A DNA stretch of 64,000 nucleotides from OFTM10 sp964196195. GTDB lineage: Bacteria > Actinomycetota > Acidimicrobiia > Acidimicrobiales > Aldehydirespiratoraceae. The stretch is taken from NCBI GenBank assembly GCA_964196195.1, contig CAXMSE010000032.1:1-64000 (forward strand). Direction: 5' to 3'. Below the pieces are notes generated by a model. That model was given only the letters and a program-made list of their open reading frames with translations. It did not search any database and had not been told where the DNA came from. The translations under genes were made by a program, and so were the position numbers. Shown in pieces: positions 9,127 to 17,465 of the stretch (position 1 is the stretch's first letter; each line of letters opens with the position of its first letter).

Positions 9127-9795
9127 TCAGAGGAGCTTCTCGAGGTCCTCGGCCATCGCCCAACCGAATGCGATCAGGGTGTCGCCCTTGGGCTTGTCGA
9201 GATCGTCGAACTGGGCGGCAACCTCGGCCGAGATCTTTTCGGGTTTGGCGCTGCAGTGGTCGAGTACGACGGCCTGATCGCCGTCGCCGCGAACGGTGAA
9301 CGCACGGTCTTCGTAGACGCTCGCGCCGATTCCGAAGCGCTTGGCGAGGCGACGCCCCCACGCGCGCTCTTCACCCGATGCCTTGTGGTCCGGGCGGGGC
9401 ACGATGTCGTCGAGTGCCTTGTAGGCCTCGAAGGCACCGGGGTCGTTGATCTGGGAGCCCACCAGCACATCCTCATCGGGAAAGGCCAGAACCGAGCGCC
9501 TCATCTGATCGGTCATGATCGCCCTCAGGACCGTGTCGCGCTTGGTGTTGCGACAGATATGGCCGGCACCGATCAGCACGCTCGGCGTACCTCCGATGCG
9601 CTCGAGGGTGCAGAACGAGAAGCCGCGGACCTTGCCGCCCTCACTGGCTACGGTGCAGAGAACCCATGCCTCAGCCTGCTTCGACAGGAGACCGACTTCG
9701 AATGCGTTGGGGGAATCCGCACACAGGTCGGCCATCTCGGCCAGCTCGGCATCACTGAGGGCTGTGCAGTCCTTGGTCTCGACTTCGATCGCCAT
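9127..9795 (-). CDS. Uncharacterised protein, possibly GNAT-like
   Basis: About 222 residues from ATG 9795 (MAIEVETKDCTALSDAELAE); further ATGs at 9807 and 9846 are possible, but only 9795 has a G-rich sequence (GTGGGGATG) at a suitable distance. The opening (sensing 'ALSDAELAEMADLC') and the middle (GKVRGFSFCTLERIGGTPSVLIG) are reminiscent of acetyltransferase-like folds, but I see no definite acetyl-CoA loop. It ends 23 bases before the nitroreductase start, so the two are probably co-transcribed. Function unknown. Confidence 0.7.
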   Translation of the reverse strand: MAIEVETKDCTALSDAELAEMADLCADSPNAFEVGLLSKQAEAWVLCTVASEGGKVRGFSFCTLERIGGTPSVLIGAGHICRNTKRDTVLRAIMTDQMRRSVLAFPDEDVLVGSQINDPGAFEAYKALDDIVPRPDHKASGEERAWGRRLAKRFGIGASVYEDRAFTVRGDGDQAVVLDHCSAKPEKISAEVAAQFDDLDKPKGDTLIAFGWAMAEDLEKLL

Positions 9796-9876
9796 GCGCT
9801 GCAACATCCCCACGTACTCGCCCAATAAGACCAAACCAGTTTTCAAGGTTTCGACGCGAATCGCAACCTCGGATGC

Positions 9877-12800
9877 TCAGACAAGGATGGAATCTGGGCC
9901 GAGAAGCACTCTCAGCTCGGCCACGATCCCGTTCGCGTTGTCGACGGCGTAGTCGTCGGGGAGCCTCAAGACCTGCCGTTCACTCAGGTGAAGCTCCACC
10001 GGTGAGTCGCCGGGATGGGCCGAAAGAATCGACTTGAGCTCGGCTATCCGGTCGTGATGTTGGTGCTCGGGGGCAAGCCGCACCCGCACCGGCGAATTGT
10101 CGGACAGGTCTTCCACGATCTCGATGTCCTGGGCGAAGAGCTTCGGTAGATCGTCGCCGTTTTCGGTGCGTGCTCTGACCAGCACGATCGTGTCGTCGGC
10201 GAGCTTCGGCCCGTGCTCCTGCATCGTGCGGGGGAACACCATCACCTCGACGGACCCCTCGAGGTCTTCGAGTTGGAACACCGCCATCAGATCGCCCTTG
10301 CGGGTCCACTTACGTTGGAGGTTGGTGATCACACCTCCCACCTTCACGATCGCACCGTCGGGGGTCTCGGCCAACTCGGCCACCGAGCAGTCGGCCCTGC
10401 GTCGCACGTGGGCCTCGAAACCGAGCAGTGGGTGATCGGAGATATACAGCCCGAGCATCTCCTTTTCGTGAGCGAGCTTGGGCATCTTGTCGAACTCGAC
10501 CTCGGGCACAGCGGGACGCTCGTCGAATGTGGGCCCTTCCTCCAGCGCGCCGAAAAGGGACTGAACCCCCATGTCGTGTTCACGACGACGTTGGACGGTG
10601 AGGTCGATGGTCTGCTCGTAGACCTGCAACAGCCCCTTGCGGGGGTGGCCGAGAGAATCGAAGGCTCCCCCCTTGATCAGGGACTCGATCGTTCGCTTGT
10701 TGAGGGCCTCGAGGTCGACGCGTTCGACAAAGTCGACGAACGACTCGAAGGGTCCTCCAGCATCGCGGGACTCGATCACCTTGTCGACAAATCCACCGCC
10801 CACATTTCGTATCGCCGACAGGCCGAAGATGATGTGCCCGGGCGATGCGGCAGCGGCGTCGAGATCAGGGACGGGAGTGAAGTCCGATGCCGAGCGATTG
10901 ATGTCGGGCACCTCGACTTCGATACCCATGAGCCGACACTCATTGAGATAGACCGCCGCTGATTCCAGCTTGCTCTTGACACTGGTGAGAAGGGCCGACA
11001 GATACTCGACCGGATAGTTCGCCTTGAGATAGGCGATCTGGTAGGCCACATAACCATAGCCGTAGGAGTGGCTCTTGTTGAACGCGTAGTCGGCGAACTG
11101 GGCGATGATCTCGAACATCTCAACGGCGAGGGATTCCTCGTAACCATTGGCCACGACTCCTGCGCAGAACTTCTCTCGCTCCTTCTCCATCGCCTCGCGG
11201 ATCTTCTTGCCCATCGCCTTTCGTAGGGAATCGGCCTCAGCGAGGGAGTAGCCCGCGAACTTCTGCGCCATCCGCATGACGCTCTCCTGGTAGATCATCA
11301 GCCCGTAGGTGTCGCCGAGCAGCTCCTCGGCATCGGGATGGATGAACTCCACCGGCTTGCGACCATTCTTGCGGTCGGCGTAGTCGTTGTGCATGTTGGC
11401 CGCCATCGGACCCGGCCGGTAGAGGGCCACCAGGGCCGCGACATCGTCGAACGAGGTAGGGGCCAGTGAACGGATCAGGGCCCGCATGGGGCTCGACTCG
11501 AGCTGGAATACGCCGATGGTGTCGCCTCGCCCGAGCAACTCGAAGGTCTTTGCGTCGTCGAGCCGCACTGAATCGATATCGACCACTTCGCCTCGAGTGT
11601 GTTGGACCAACTCGAGACAGTCGGAGATCACATCGAGGTTTCGCAGGCCGAGGAAGTCCATCTTGAGCAGGCCGAGGTCCTCCACCCCGTGCATCTCGTA
11701 TTGGGTGACCACCGGCGCCTCTTCGATGGTCTTGCCCTGCTCGGGCTTGCGTTGGATCGGCAGGTACTCGGTGAGGGGCTCGTTGGTGATCACCACAGCG
11801 GCGGCGTGGATGCCGTCTTGGCGGCGCAGACCTTCGAGTCCCTTGGCCACCTCCACCACCCGGGCGATGTCGCTGTCGGAAGCCACCATGTCGCGCAGCT
11901 CGCCCGCCGACTTGTAGCCGTCGGCATACTTCGGATGCTCTTCGAAGCAGTACTTGAGCGGGGTATCGCGGCCCATGATGAGCGGCGGCATGGCCTTGGC
12001 CACCTTGTCACCCACTGCGTAGGGGTAACCCAGAACCCTAGCGGCATCGCGCACCGCAGCCCGAGCCTTGATCTGGGAGAAGGTGACGATCTGGGCCACA
12101 TTGTCGCGGCCATAGCGTTCGGCCGCGTAGCGAATCATCTCGTCGCGGTGACGAGTGTCGAAGTCCATATCGATATCGGGCATCGACAGGCGCGACGGGT
12201 TGAGGAAGCGCTCGAATAGAAGGTCGTACTTGATCGGGTCGAGGTCGGTGATCAACAAGCAGTAGGCCACCGCGCACCCTGCGGCGGAGCCTCGGCCCGG
12301 ACCGACCCGGATATCTCTGTCGCGGGCGTACTTGATCAGGTCCCAGGTGATGAGGAAGTAGGCCGAGAACCCCATGTTGTCGATCACGCCGAGCTCATAG
12401 TCGAGGCGCTCCACGACCGGAGCGGGGAGCTGCCCGCCCCACCGCGACTCGGCCCCTTCCATGGTGAGATGTCGGAGGTATTCGGTGTCGCTCGTGAATC
12501 CAGCGGGAAGGGGAAACTCCGGAAGCTTGGGGTTGCCGAACTCGATCGTGACGTCGGCTCGCTCGGCGATCCAGAGCGAATTGTCGCAGGCCTCGGGAAT
12601 CTCGCTGAACAAGCGCCTCATCTCGCCGGCGCTCTTCAGGTAGTGACCGTCGCCGTGGAACTTGAAGCGATCGGTGTCGGAGAGCAAGGACCCGGTCTGC
12701 ACGCACAACAGGGCATCGTGGGCTTCGGCATCGTGTTGGTGGGTGTAGTGGCTGTCGTTGGTGGCGAGGATGGGGGCCTGGATCTTCCTCGCGATCTCGA

Positions 12801-13413
12801 GGAGCTGGGGGTTGGTGCGCCTCTGTTCGGCTATCCCCTGATCTTGTAGCTCGATGAAGAAATTGTCGCGCCCGAAAATATCCTGGAATCGGGCCGCCTG
12901 TTCGAGTGCCACCTGCTCCTGACCCTGCAACAGCGACTGCAGGACGTGCCCTCCCAGGCAGCCCGAGGTAGCGATGAGTCCTTCGGAGTACTGCTCCATG
13001 AGCTCGAAGTCGGCGCGTGGCTTGTAGTGGAACCCCTCGAGAAAGGCTCGGCTCGAAATCTGGATGAGATTGCGGTAGCCCACATTGTTCTCGGCCATCA
13101 AGATGGCGTGGTAGTAGAGCTTCTTACCGCCGCCGGTATCGCCCCCGGAGTCGTCGGTGCGGCCCCTCCGATTTGGACGCTCGTGACGCGACTCGTGGGC
13201 CAGATAGATCTCGGTACCGATGATCGGCTTAATGCCGATCTCGTTGCAGCCGCGGTAGAAGTCGAGGACCCCGTACATGTTGCCGTGGTCGGTGATGGCG
13301 AGGGCCGGTTGCCCGTCGCTGGCCGCTGCTGCAATCACATCCTCAAGGCGCGATGCCCCGTCGAGCATCGAATACTCGGTGTGAACGTGGAGATGGGCGA
13401 ACGAGTCCCCCAC
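9877..13413 (-). CDS. dnaE: DNA polymerase III subunit alpha
   Basis: Replicative DNA polymerase of 1178 residues, the usual DnaE1 size. The N-terminal PHP domain starts with HLHVHTEYSMLDG; the catalytic palm carries PDIDMDFD, and further polymerase blocks (GPGRGSAAG, RPGPM, KSHSYGYGYVAYQ) are intact. The C-terminal part includes helix-hairpin-helix and OB-fold regions. The start is GTG 13413, with GAGGAAA upstream. It forms the end of a minus-strand run with a phosphodiesterase-like gene and bpa. The 139-base leader carries three DnaA-box-like sites, suggesting that DnaA may influence its expression. Confidence 0.97.
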   Translation of the reverse strand: MGDSFAHLHVHTEYSMLDGASRLEDVIAAAASDGQPALAITDHGNMYGVLDFYRGCNEIGIKPIIGTEIYLAHESRHERPNRRGRTDDSGGDTGGGKKLYYHAILMAENNVGYRNLIQISSRAFLEGFHYKPRADFELMEQYSEGLIATSGCLGGHVLQSLLQGQEQVALEQAARFQDIFGRDNFFIELQDQGIAEQRRTNPQLLEIARKIQAPILATNDSHYTHQHDAEAHDALLCVQTGSLLSDTDRFKFHGDGHYLKSAGEMRRLFSEIPEACDNSLWIAERADVTIEFGNPKLPEFPLPAGFTSDTEYLRHLTMEGAESRWGGQLPAPVVERLDYELGVIDNMGFSAYFLITWDLIKYARDRDIRVGPGRGSAAGCAVAYCLLITDLDPIKYDLLFERFLNPSRLSMPDIDMDFDTRHRDEMIRYAAERYGRDNVAQIVTFSQIKARAAVRDAARVLGYPYAVGDKVAKAMPPLIMGRDTPLKYCFEEHPKYADGYKSAGELRDMVASDSDIARVVEVAKGLEGLRRQDGIHAAAVVITNEPLTEYLPIQRKPEQGKTIEEAPVVTQYEMHGVEDLGLLKMDFLGLRNLDVISDCLELVQHTRGEVVDIDSVRLDDAKTFELLGRGDTIGVFQLESSPMRALIRSLAPTSFDDVAALVALYRPGPMAANMHNDYADRKNGRKPVEFIHPDAEELLGDTYGLMIYQESVMRMAQKFAGYSLAEADSLRKAMGKKIREAMEKEREKFCAGVVANGYEESLAVEMFEIIAQFADYAFNKSHSYGYGYVAYQIAYLKANYPVEYLSALLTSVKSKLESAAVYLNECRLMGIEVEVPDINRSASDFTPVPDLDAAAASPGHIIFGLSAIRNVGGGFVDKVIESRDAGGPFESFVDFVERVDLEALNKRTIESLIKGGAFDSLGHPRKGLLQVYEQTIDLTVQRRREHDMGVQSLFGALEEGPTFDERPAVPEVEFDKMPKLAHEKEMLGLYISDHPLLGFEAHVRRRADCSVAELAETPDGAIVKVGGVITNLQRKWTRKGDLMAVFQLEDLEGSVEVMVFPRTMQEHGPKLADDTIVLVRARTENGDDLPKLFAQDIEIVEDLSDNSPVRVRLAPEHQHHDRIAELKSILSAHPGDSPVELHLSERQVLRLPDDYAVDNANGIVAELRVLLGPDSILV

Positions 13414-13464
13414 GGGGTTTCCTCAGGCTCTGTTGGGAATGGAAACTTGTCGGCCAGGGGTGCT

Positions 13465-13495
13465 TGTGGATGGCCTGTGGACACCGTGTGGACAA
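13465..13495 (-). promoter_or_regulatory. Three DnaA-box-like 9-mers at 11-base spacing upstream of dnaE
   Basis: On the minus strand the sites read TTGTCCACA (13495-13487), GTGTCCACA (13484-13476) and CCATCCACA (13473-13465). The first equals the favoured actinobacterial DnaA box; the others share TCCACA. Start-to-start distance is 11 bases both times, so all face about the same side of the helix. The cluster lies 52-82 bases before the dnaE start codon, in a non-coding gap. Confidence 0.6.
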
Positions 13496-13552
13496 ATCAC
13501 ACGACTGTTATTTCGAAGATACCCGGCTCGACGAGGGTTCGTCCAGAGCAGC

Positions 13553-14074
13553 TCAGAGATAGGTGCCCGGTCGATCGTCGGGGGCCACCACTTCGCCGGC
13601 GGGAGGGCCGGGATTGCCGGGGCCAATTTGTCCTCGCATCGCTTCGAGCTGGTGCTGGGCGGCCATCTGTTGGGCGAACAACATCGCCTGCATCCCTTGC
13701 ACGAGCCCTTCGAGCCAGCCCACGAGCTGAGCCTTGGCTATCTGCAGTTCCGGAGCCGTCGGCGTATCCCCACCCGAGAACGGCAGGGCGAGCCTCCCGA
13801 GCTCATCGCGAAGGTCGGGCGAGAGGGCGGAACCCAGCTCGTCGACCGATGTCTCGTATATGTCGCGCAGCCGCTCACGGCTGGGCACGTCGAGCTCGGT
13901 GGAGCGCAACTCCTCCAGGAGCTGCTTCATCATGGTGCCGATCCGCATCACCTTGGCAGGATGATCGACCGTCTCGTCGACATCATCGCCGGTGTCGGCC
14001 GGGCTTACATCGACCACCTCCACCGGAGGGCGTTCGATGGGGGTGTCGGTCGGTTCATCAAGGGGATCGGTCAA
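13553..14074 (-). CDS. bpa: Bacterial proteasome activator (Bpa/PafE, DUF2587)
   Basis: ATP-independent ring activator that opens the 20S proteasome gate and feeds unfolded proteins to it. The 173-residue protein has the family's helical core (MRIGTMMKQLLEELRS through the helix with MQAMLFAQQMAAQHQLEAMR) and a disordered acidic N-terminus. It ends in GTYL. Mycobacterial Bpa ends in GQYL, the tail that docks into the proteasome alpha ring, so the hydrophobic-Tyr-X docking principle is kept with one substitution. It lies between a phosphodiesterase-like gene (31 bases upstream) and dnaE. Its presence predicts a 20S proteasome elsewhere in the genome. Confidence 0.88.
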   Translation of the reverse strand: MTDPLDEPTDTPIERPPVEVVDVSPADTGDDVDETVDHPAKVMRIGTMMKQLLEELRSTELDVPSRERLRDIYETSVDELGSALSPDLRDELGRLALPFSGGDTPTAPELQIAKAQLVGWLEGLVQGMQAMLFAQQMAAQHQLEAMRGQIGPGNPGPPAGEVVAPDDRPGTYL

Positions 14075-14104
14075 CAGGAGTTCCTCATATCTGGGTGAAC
14101 AGGT

Positions 14105-15202
14105 TCAAGAATGGAAAGAGACGAGGGGCACGAGCATTTCCTCGGGCGTCAAGGAGCCATGACGGCCGATGAGTTTGGTGCGGTTGGACTCGGCGGGATC
14201 GACGAACCACCAGTGGTCGTGAGCGACGAGGGCGACATCACCGAGGCGTGCACGAGCCACATCGGTGGTGTCGGGTCCGAACCAGCACTCGTCCAGCACC
14301 TGCTCGACCGATCGTACCCAGGCCCGGTCGCCGTGCTTGTCGGTGGCGGCGGCCAGTAGCTCCTTGGCGTAGCCAGACTCAGCATGCAGCCAACGAAATC
14401 GAGCCTCGCCGGATTGGCGATCGATCATCGCGGCGACCGACGCGTCGAGGCTTGTCTCACCGGAGCTGCAGTCGACCGTCCCGTGATCGGCGGTGACCAC
14501 CAGCGCAGTGCCCCGCGGGAGCAGCATCATCAGGTCGGCGACGAGCTGATCAACCGCGGCAAGCTCGGTGTCGTAGTGCTCACCGAACCCGTGGACGTGG
14601 GAGATCTTGTCGATCCCGTCGTAGTAGGCGTAGACGAAAGGCTCACCAGCCGCTACCGCCCGCCGTATCTGCACCGGAAGCGTCGGCAGGGTCCAGTAGC
14701 CGTGCTGGCGGGTGTCGGCGAGGTGCGCTCGGGTGAACGGGGTGCGCATGAATGCGCCGTTCTGCACCACCACCGGTCGCTCGCCGAGGAAAGCCGGAAT
14801 GGTCTGGAACTTCTCGGGAACGATTCTTTCCCGGGCGTCGCCGCGAGAGGTGCGCCAGGCAAGCATGTTGAGAACATCACCCTCGACGTCGATCCGGTAA
14901 CCCACCACTCCGTGCTGACCCGGTGGTGTGCCAGTGGTTAGTGAGGTGAGCGCAGCCGCAGTGGTGGAGGGCGCCACAGTGGTGATCGGGCCACCCGCCA
15001 ATGAGTTGAGCGTGGGGGCCAGGCTCGCCCGCTCCTGGAGTTGGAGCCAACCGAGTCCGTCGAGAACCAGCACGACCACGCAGGACGCGTCGACCACTTC
15101 CGACGGCAAGAAGTGGTCGTCGGGGCCTGGATCGAGAAGGGCGGGTACGAGGTCGGCTATGCAGCCGCCTCCCCAATTGGGTGTGATGGGCGCAGGGGCC
15201 AT
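14105..15202 (-). CDS. Alkaline-phosphatase-superfamily phosphodiesterase / nucleotide pyrophosphatase
   Basis: Metal-dependent hydrolase of the alkaline phosphatase superfamily, 365 residues. The metal and nucleophile motifs are visible: VVLVLDGLGW (Asp), APSTTAAALTSLTTG (Thr nucleophile region), YYDGIDKISHVHG and VVTADHGTVD (Asp-His), plus a C-terminal GRHG. No signal peptide is apparent, so it is probably cytoplasmic. I start it at ATG 15202 (MAPAPITPNW); the frame stays open further upstream, but that stretch overlaps the divergent Rrf2 gene. Natural substrate unknown. It heads the run with bpa and dnaE. Confidence 0.85.
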   Translation of the reverse strand: MAPAPITPNWGGGCIADLVPALLDPGPDDHFLPSEVVDASCVVVLVLDGLGWLQLQERASLAPTLNSLAGGPITTVAPSTTAAALTSLTTGTPPGQHGVVGYRIDVEGDVLNMLAWRTSRGDARERIVPEKFQTIPAFLGERPVVVQNGAFMRTPFTRAHLADTRQHGYWTLPTLPVQIRRAVAAGEPFVYAYYDGIDKISHVHGFGEHYDTELAAVDQLVADLMMLLPRGTALVVTADHGTVDCSSGETSLDASVAAMIDRQSGEARFRWLHAESGYAKELLAAATDKHGDRAWVRSVEQVLDECWFGPDTTDVARARLGDVALVAHDHWWFVDPAESNRTKLIGRHGSLTPEEMLVPLVSFHS

Positions 15203-15274
15203 GATCGGGACTCTAGCCAGCACCCACCGACGCTGGTGGCAGGAGTCACGCCAACTTCGCCCTAGAGTCGGCTC

Positions 15275-15721
15275 ATGCGAGTGTCCACCCGTGGCGACTA
15301 TGCGGCCCGTGCCCTTCTCTCGCTCGCGCTCCACACCGAGCAGACGCCGACTTCGGTGAGGGAGATCGCCGAACGCACAGCACTCCCGCAGCCCTATCTC
15401 GAACAGATTCTTCTCGCTCTCAAGGGGGCGGGGATCGTGAGATCCAAGCGCGGAGTGGGCGGCGGCTATGTGCTCGCGCGAGAAGCGGCCGATATCCGGC
15501 TGTCGGAGATTGTGCGGGCGGTCGATGGGCCGATCACCGCTGGCGACTTCCGCGACCCTCACACCGACGGGGCCTGCGACCATGAGGGCCAATGCGTGCT
15601 TCTGGCCATCTGGGGCGCGGCGGGTTCGCACATGCGGGAGTTTCTCGACTCCTATTCGCTCGCCGATATCGCCGGGATGTCGCGTGGGCAAGCGTTCTGG
15701 CCCACAGTCGATACCGCCTGA
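15275..15721 (+). CDS. Rrf2 family transcriptional regulator
   Basis: Small winged-helix regulator (148 residues) of the Rrf2/IscR/NsrR family. The N-terminus MRVSTRGDYAARALL, the recognition-helix segment PQPYLEQILLALKGAGIV and the wing RGVGGGYVLAR are typical. Fe-S cluster members carry three cysteines; here only two are seen, spaced C-X5-C (CDHEGQC). The third position is occupied by other residues, so cluster binding would be incomplete or use another ligand. It is divergent from the phosphodiesterase gene, with a 72-base shared promoter region, and convergent with rluD. No isc or suf genes are near. Confidence 0.9.
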   Translation: MRVSTRGDYAARALLSLALHTEQTPTSVREIAERTALPQPYLEQILLALKGAGIVRSKRGVGGGYVLAREAADIRLSEIVRAVDGPITAGDFRDPHTDGACDHEGQCVLLAIWGAAGSHMREFLDSYSLADIAGMSRGQAFWPTVDTA

Positions 15722-15728
15722 TTCCAAC

Positions 15729-16667
15729 TCAATCGGTGTTTTCGGCGATCTCACACACCGCCAAGATCTCCACCAGGTCGACCGGCAGTGGTGAGACTGC
15801 ATCAACCTGCTCTCCGGTGACCGGGTGGCGGAACCGGAGCTCTCCGGCATGGAGGAAGGGCCGGCTGGCATCGAGCCCCGGGCGACCACCGTCGTAGTCT
15901 CGGTCGCCCACCACCGGATGCCCGATCGCCTTCAGGTGGACCCGGATCTGATGGGTGCGGCCTGTTTCGAGGCGGCACGTGAGCAGGGCCACCCGCTTGG
16001 GGTGCTCGTAGCGCTCATCGACCACATAGTGGGTGACGGCGCGTCGGCCCTGGTCGGTGACGGTCATGCGGGTGGGCTGGCGGGCCGATCGGCCGATCGG
16101 GGCATCGATGGTGCCGGCGTCGCTCGCGGGATGGCCCCAGGCGAGCGCTCGGTAGATCCGCTCGGGCTCATGAGCCGCCATCTGCTCCACCAGTCCGGCG
16201 TGAGCAGCCCCAGTTCGTGCCACCACGAGCAGGCCCGATGTACCTCGGTCGAGTCGGTGAACCAGGCCAGGGCGATGGGGCTCACCCACGTCAGCGATCT
16301 CCGGATACCGGTGAAGAAGACCGTGAACCAGGGTGCCGCCTCCGTGGCCCGCACCCGGGTGGACGACCAATCCTGCGGGCTTGTCGACCACCACCAACGA
16401 ATCATCCTCGTACACCACAGCGAACTCGACATCGCGGTCGGGTGTAAGTCGGGTGTCGATGGGCGGCGGTAGCTCGACCTTCACGATCTCACCCAATGCG
16501 ACACGCCGAGACGGGCTCTCCACCACGGTCTGGTCTACCGAGACTGCCCCCGACGCGATCAGCTTCGCCACCGCCGAGCGGCTGAGATCGGCGAGCATCG
16601 CGACGGCCCGATCGACCCGCTCGCCGTCGAGCCCGTCAGGAACCTCTTCCTCGAGTCGGTCGGTCAT
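15729..16667 (-). CDS. rluD: RluD-type ribosomal large subunit pseudouridine synthase
   Basis: Isomerises uridines of 23S rRNA to pseudouridine. It has an N-terminal S4 domain (about 15-75, with VDRAVAMLADLSRS and AVSVDQT). The catalytic motif HRLDRGTSGLLVVAR holds the essential Asp. Further downstream come the GRTHQIRVHL motif and a C-terminal HPVTG segment. Length 312 is standard. It is the last gene of the dcw-downstream run, 14 bases after the DksA/TraR-like gene. In many bacteria lspA precedes rluD; here it does not. Confidence 0.94.
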   Translation of the reverse strand: MTDRLEEEVPDGLDGERVDRAVAMLADLSRSAVAKLIASGAVSVDQTVVESPSRRVALGEIVKVELPPPIDTRLTPDRDVEFAVVYEDDSLVVVDKPAGLVVHPGAGHGGGTLVHGLLHRYPEIADVGEPHRPGLVHRLDRGTSGLLVVARTGAAHAGLVEQMAAHEPERIYRALAWGHPASDAGTIDAPIGRSARQPTRMTVTDQGRRAVTHYVVDERYEHPKRVALLTCRLETGRTHQIRVHLKAIGHPVVGDRDYDGGRPGLDASRPFLHAGELRFRHPVTGEQVDAVSPLPVDLVEILAVCEIAENTD

Positions 16668-16681
16668 GAGGGTTACCGGAA

Positions 16682-17332
16682 CTATGGGCGGCCGAGGCCA
16701 CCGACCTTGTATTCCACCCGCTGAGCAGCCCAGGGAATCGCTTTGAGACGTTCTTGGGGAATCGGCAGTTGGGAGGTGACGCAGAGTCCGTAGGTGCCGG
16801 CCGCGATCCGGTCCAAGGCGGCGTCGATCTGGTCGACCGCCGTTCGCGCCTGAGCGGAGAGGGCAAGATCGCGTTCACGCTCCACCGCGACGGTGTCGCC
16901 ATCGCCTGACTCCTCATCGAACTGGACATCGCCTGGCTCGCGCCCTTCGATAAGGGAGTCGGCCTCGGCGCGATACTCCTCGGCGGAGTGCAGATACTTG
17001 GCTCTCTCGCCGATGAGACGAGCCTTCATTTCGTTGGTGAACTTCTTCCCGAAGGGAGACTTCAGCTTCTTGGTGGCCTTCTTCGCTGAGACCTTCTTCG
17101 CTGAGACCTTCTTCGCTGAGACCTTCTTCGCTGAGACCTTCTTGGCTGCGGTCTTGTTGGCCGGTGCCTTCTTCGCTGGAGCCTTCTTGGCTGCGGTCTT
17201 GTTGGCCGGTGCCTTCTTCGCTGAAGCCTTCTTGGCCCGCGCTTTCTTGGCTGCGGTCTTGTTGGCGGCAGCCTTCTTTGCCACAGCCTTCTTGGCGGCA
17301 GTCTGTTTGGCTGCCTTCTTCGCAGTCGCCAT
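16682..17332 (-). CDS. DksA/TraR-like protein with a Lys/Ala-rich histone-like N-terminal tail
   Basis: 216 residues in two parts. Residues 1 to about 92 are a low-complexity Ala-Lys tail of AAKK/SAKK/PAKK units, like histone H1 or the tails of actinobacterial HupB, and should bind nucleic acid non-specifically. Residues about 93-216 form a coiled-coil DksA/TraR module, with an acidic stretch (about 129-142). Where a C4 zinc finger is expected, YGLCVTSQLPIPQERL keeps only one cysteine, so zinc binding is lost. DksA/TraR proteins act in the RNA polymerase secondary channel; whether this one still does is unclear. It lies between divIVA and rluD. Confidence 0.8.
   Translation of the reverse strand: MATAKKAAKQTAAKKAVAKKAAANKTAAKKARAKKASAKKAPANKTAAKKAPAKKAPANKTAAKKVSAKKVSAKKVSAKKVSAKKATKKLKSPFGKKFTNEMKARLIGERAKYLHSAEEYRAEADSLIEGREPGDVQFDEESGDGDTVAVERERDLALSAQARTAVDQIDAALDRIAAGTYGLCVTSQLPIPQERLKAIPWAAQRVEYKVGGLGRP
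17078..17137 (-). repeat. Four tandem 15-base repeats in the Lys/Ala tail
   Basis: The plus-strand unit CTTCTTCGCTGAGAC occurs four times without a gap and encodes repeated KVSAK on the minus strand. Larger, less exact repeats of the same composition continue to about 17320. The exactness at DNA level suggests recent slippage, so tail length may vary between strains. Confidence 0.85.
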
Positions 17333-17465
17333 TTCGGCAGGTCCTCTCGGTCCGGCAACCGGACACGGCCCCGGTTAGGCGGCGCAGTTTACGGGTGTTG
17401 TACCCGAAAGACGCGTATCCGGGTTTGATACTGGGGTTCGGCGAATCGACCGGCAACTCGGGGGT

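Noticed and set aside
12946..14172. A 408-codon plus-strand frame opposite dnaE and bpa
   Set aside because: It is the antisense of two clear genes and encodes no recognisable protein; long antisense frames are common in GC-rich genes.
15203..15889. N-terminal extension of the phosphodiesterase gene to 594 codons
   Set aside because: The added part is antisense to the Rrf2 gene and the rluD end, and has no family similarity. ATG 15202 fits the domain start.
17078..17320. Short regular repeats that could suggest a CRISPR array
   Set aside because: They are contiguous, without spacers, in frame, and encode the Lys/Ala tail.
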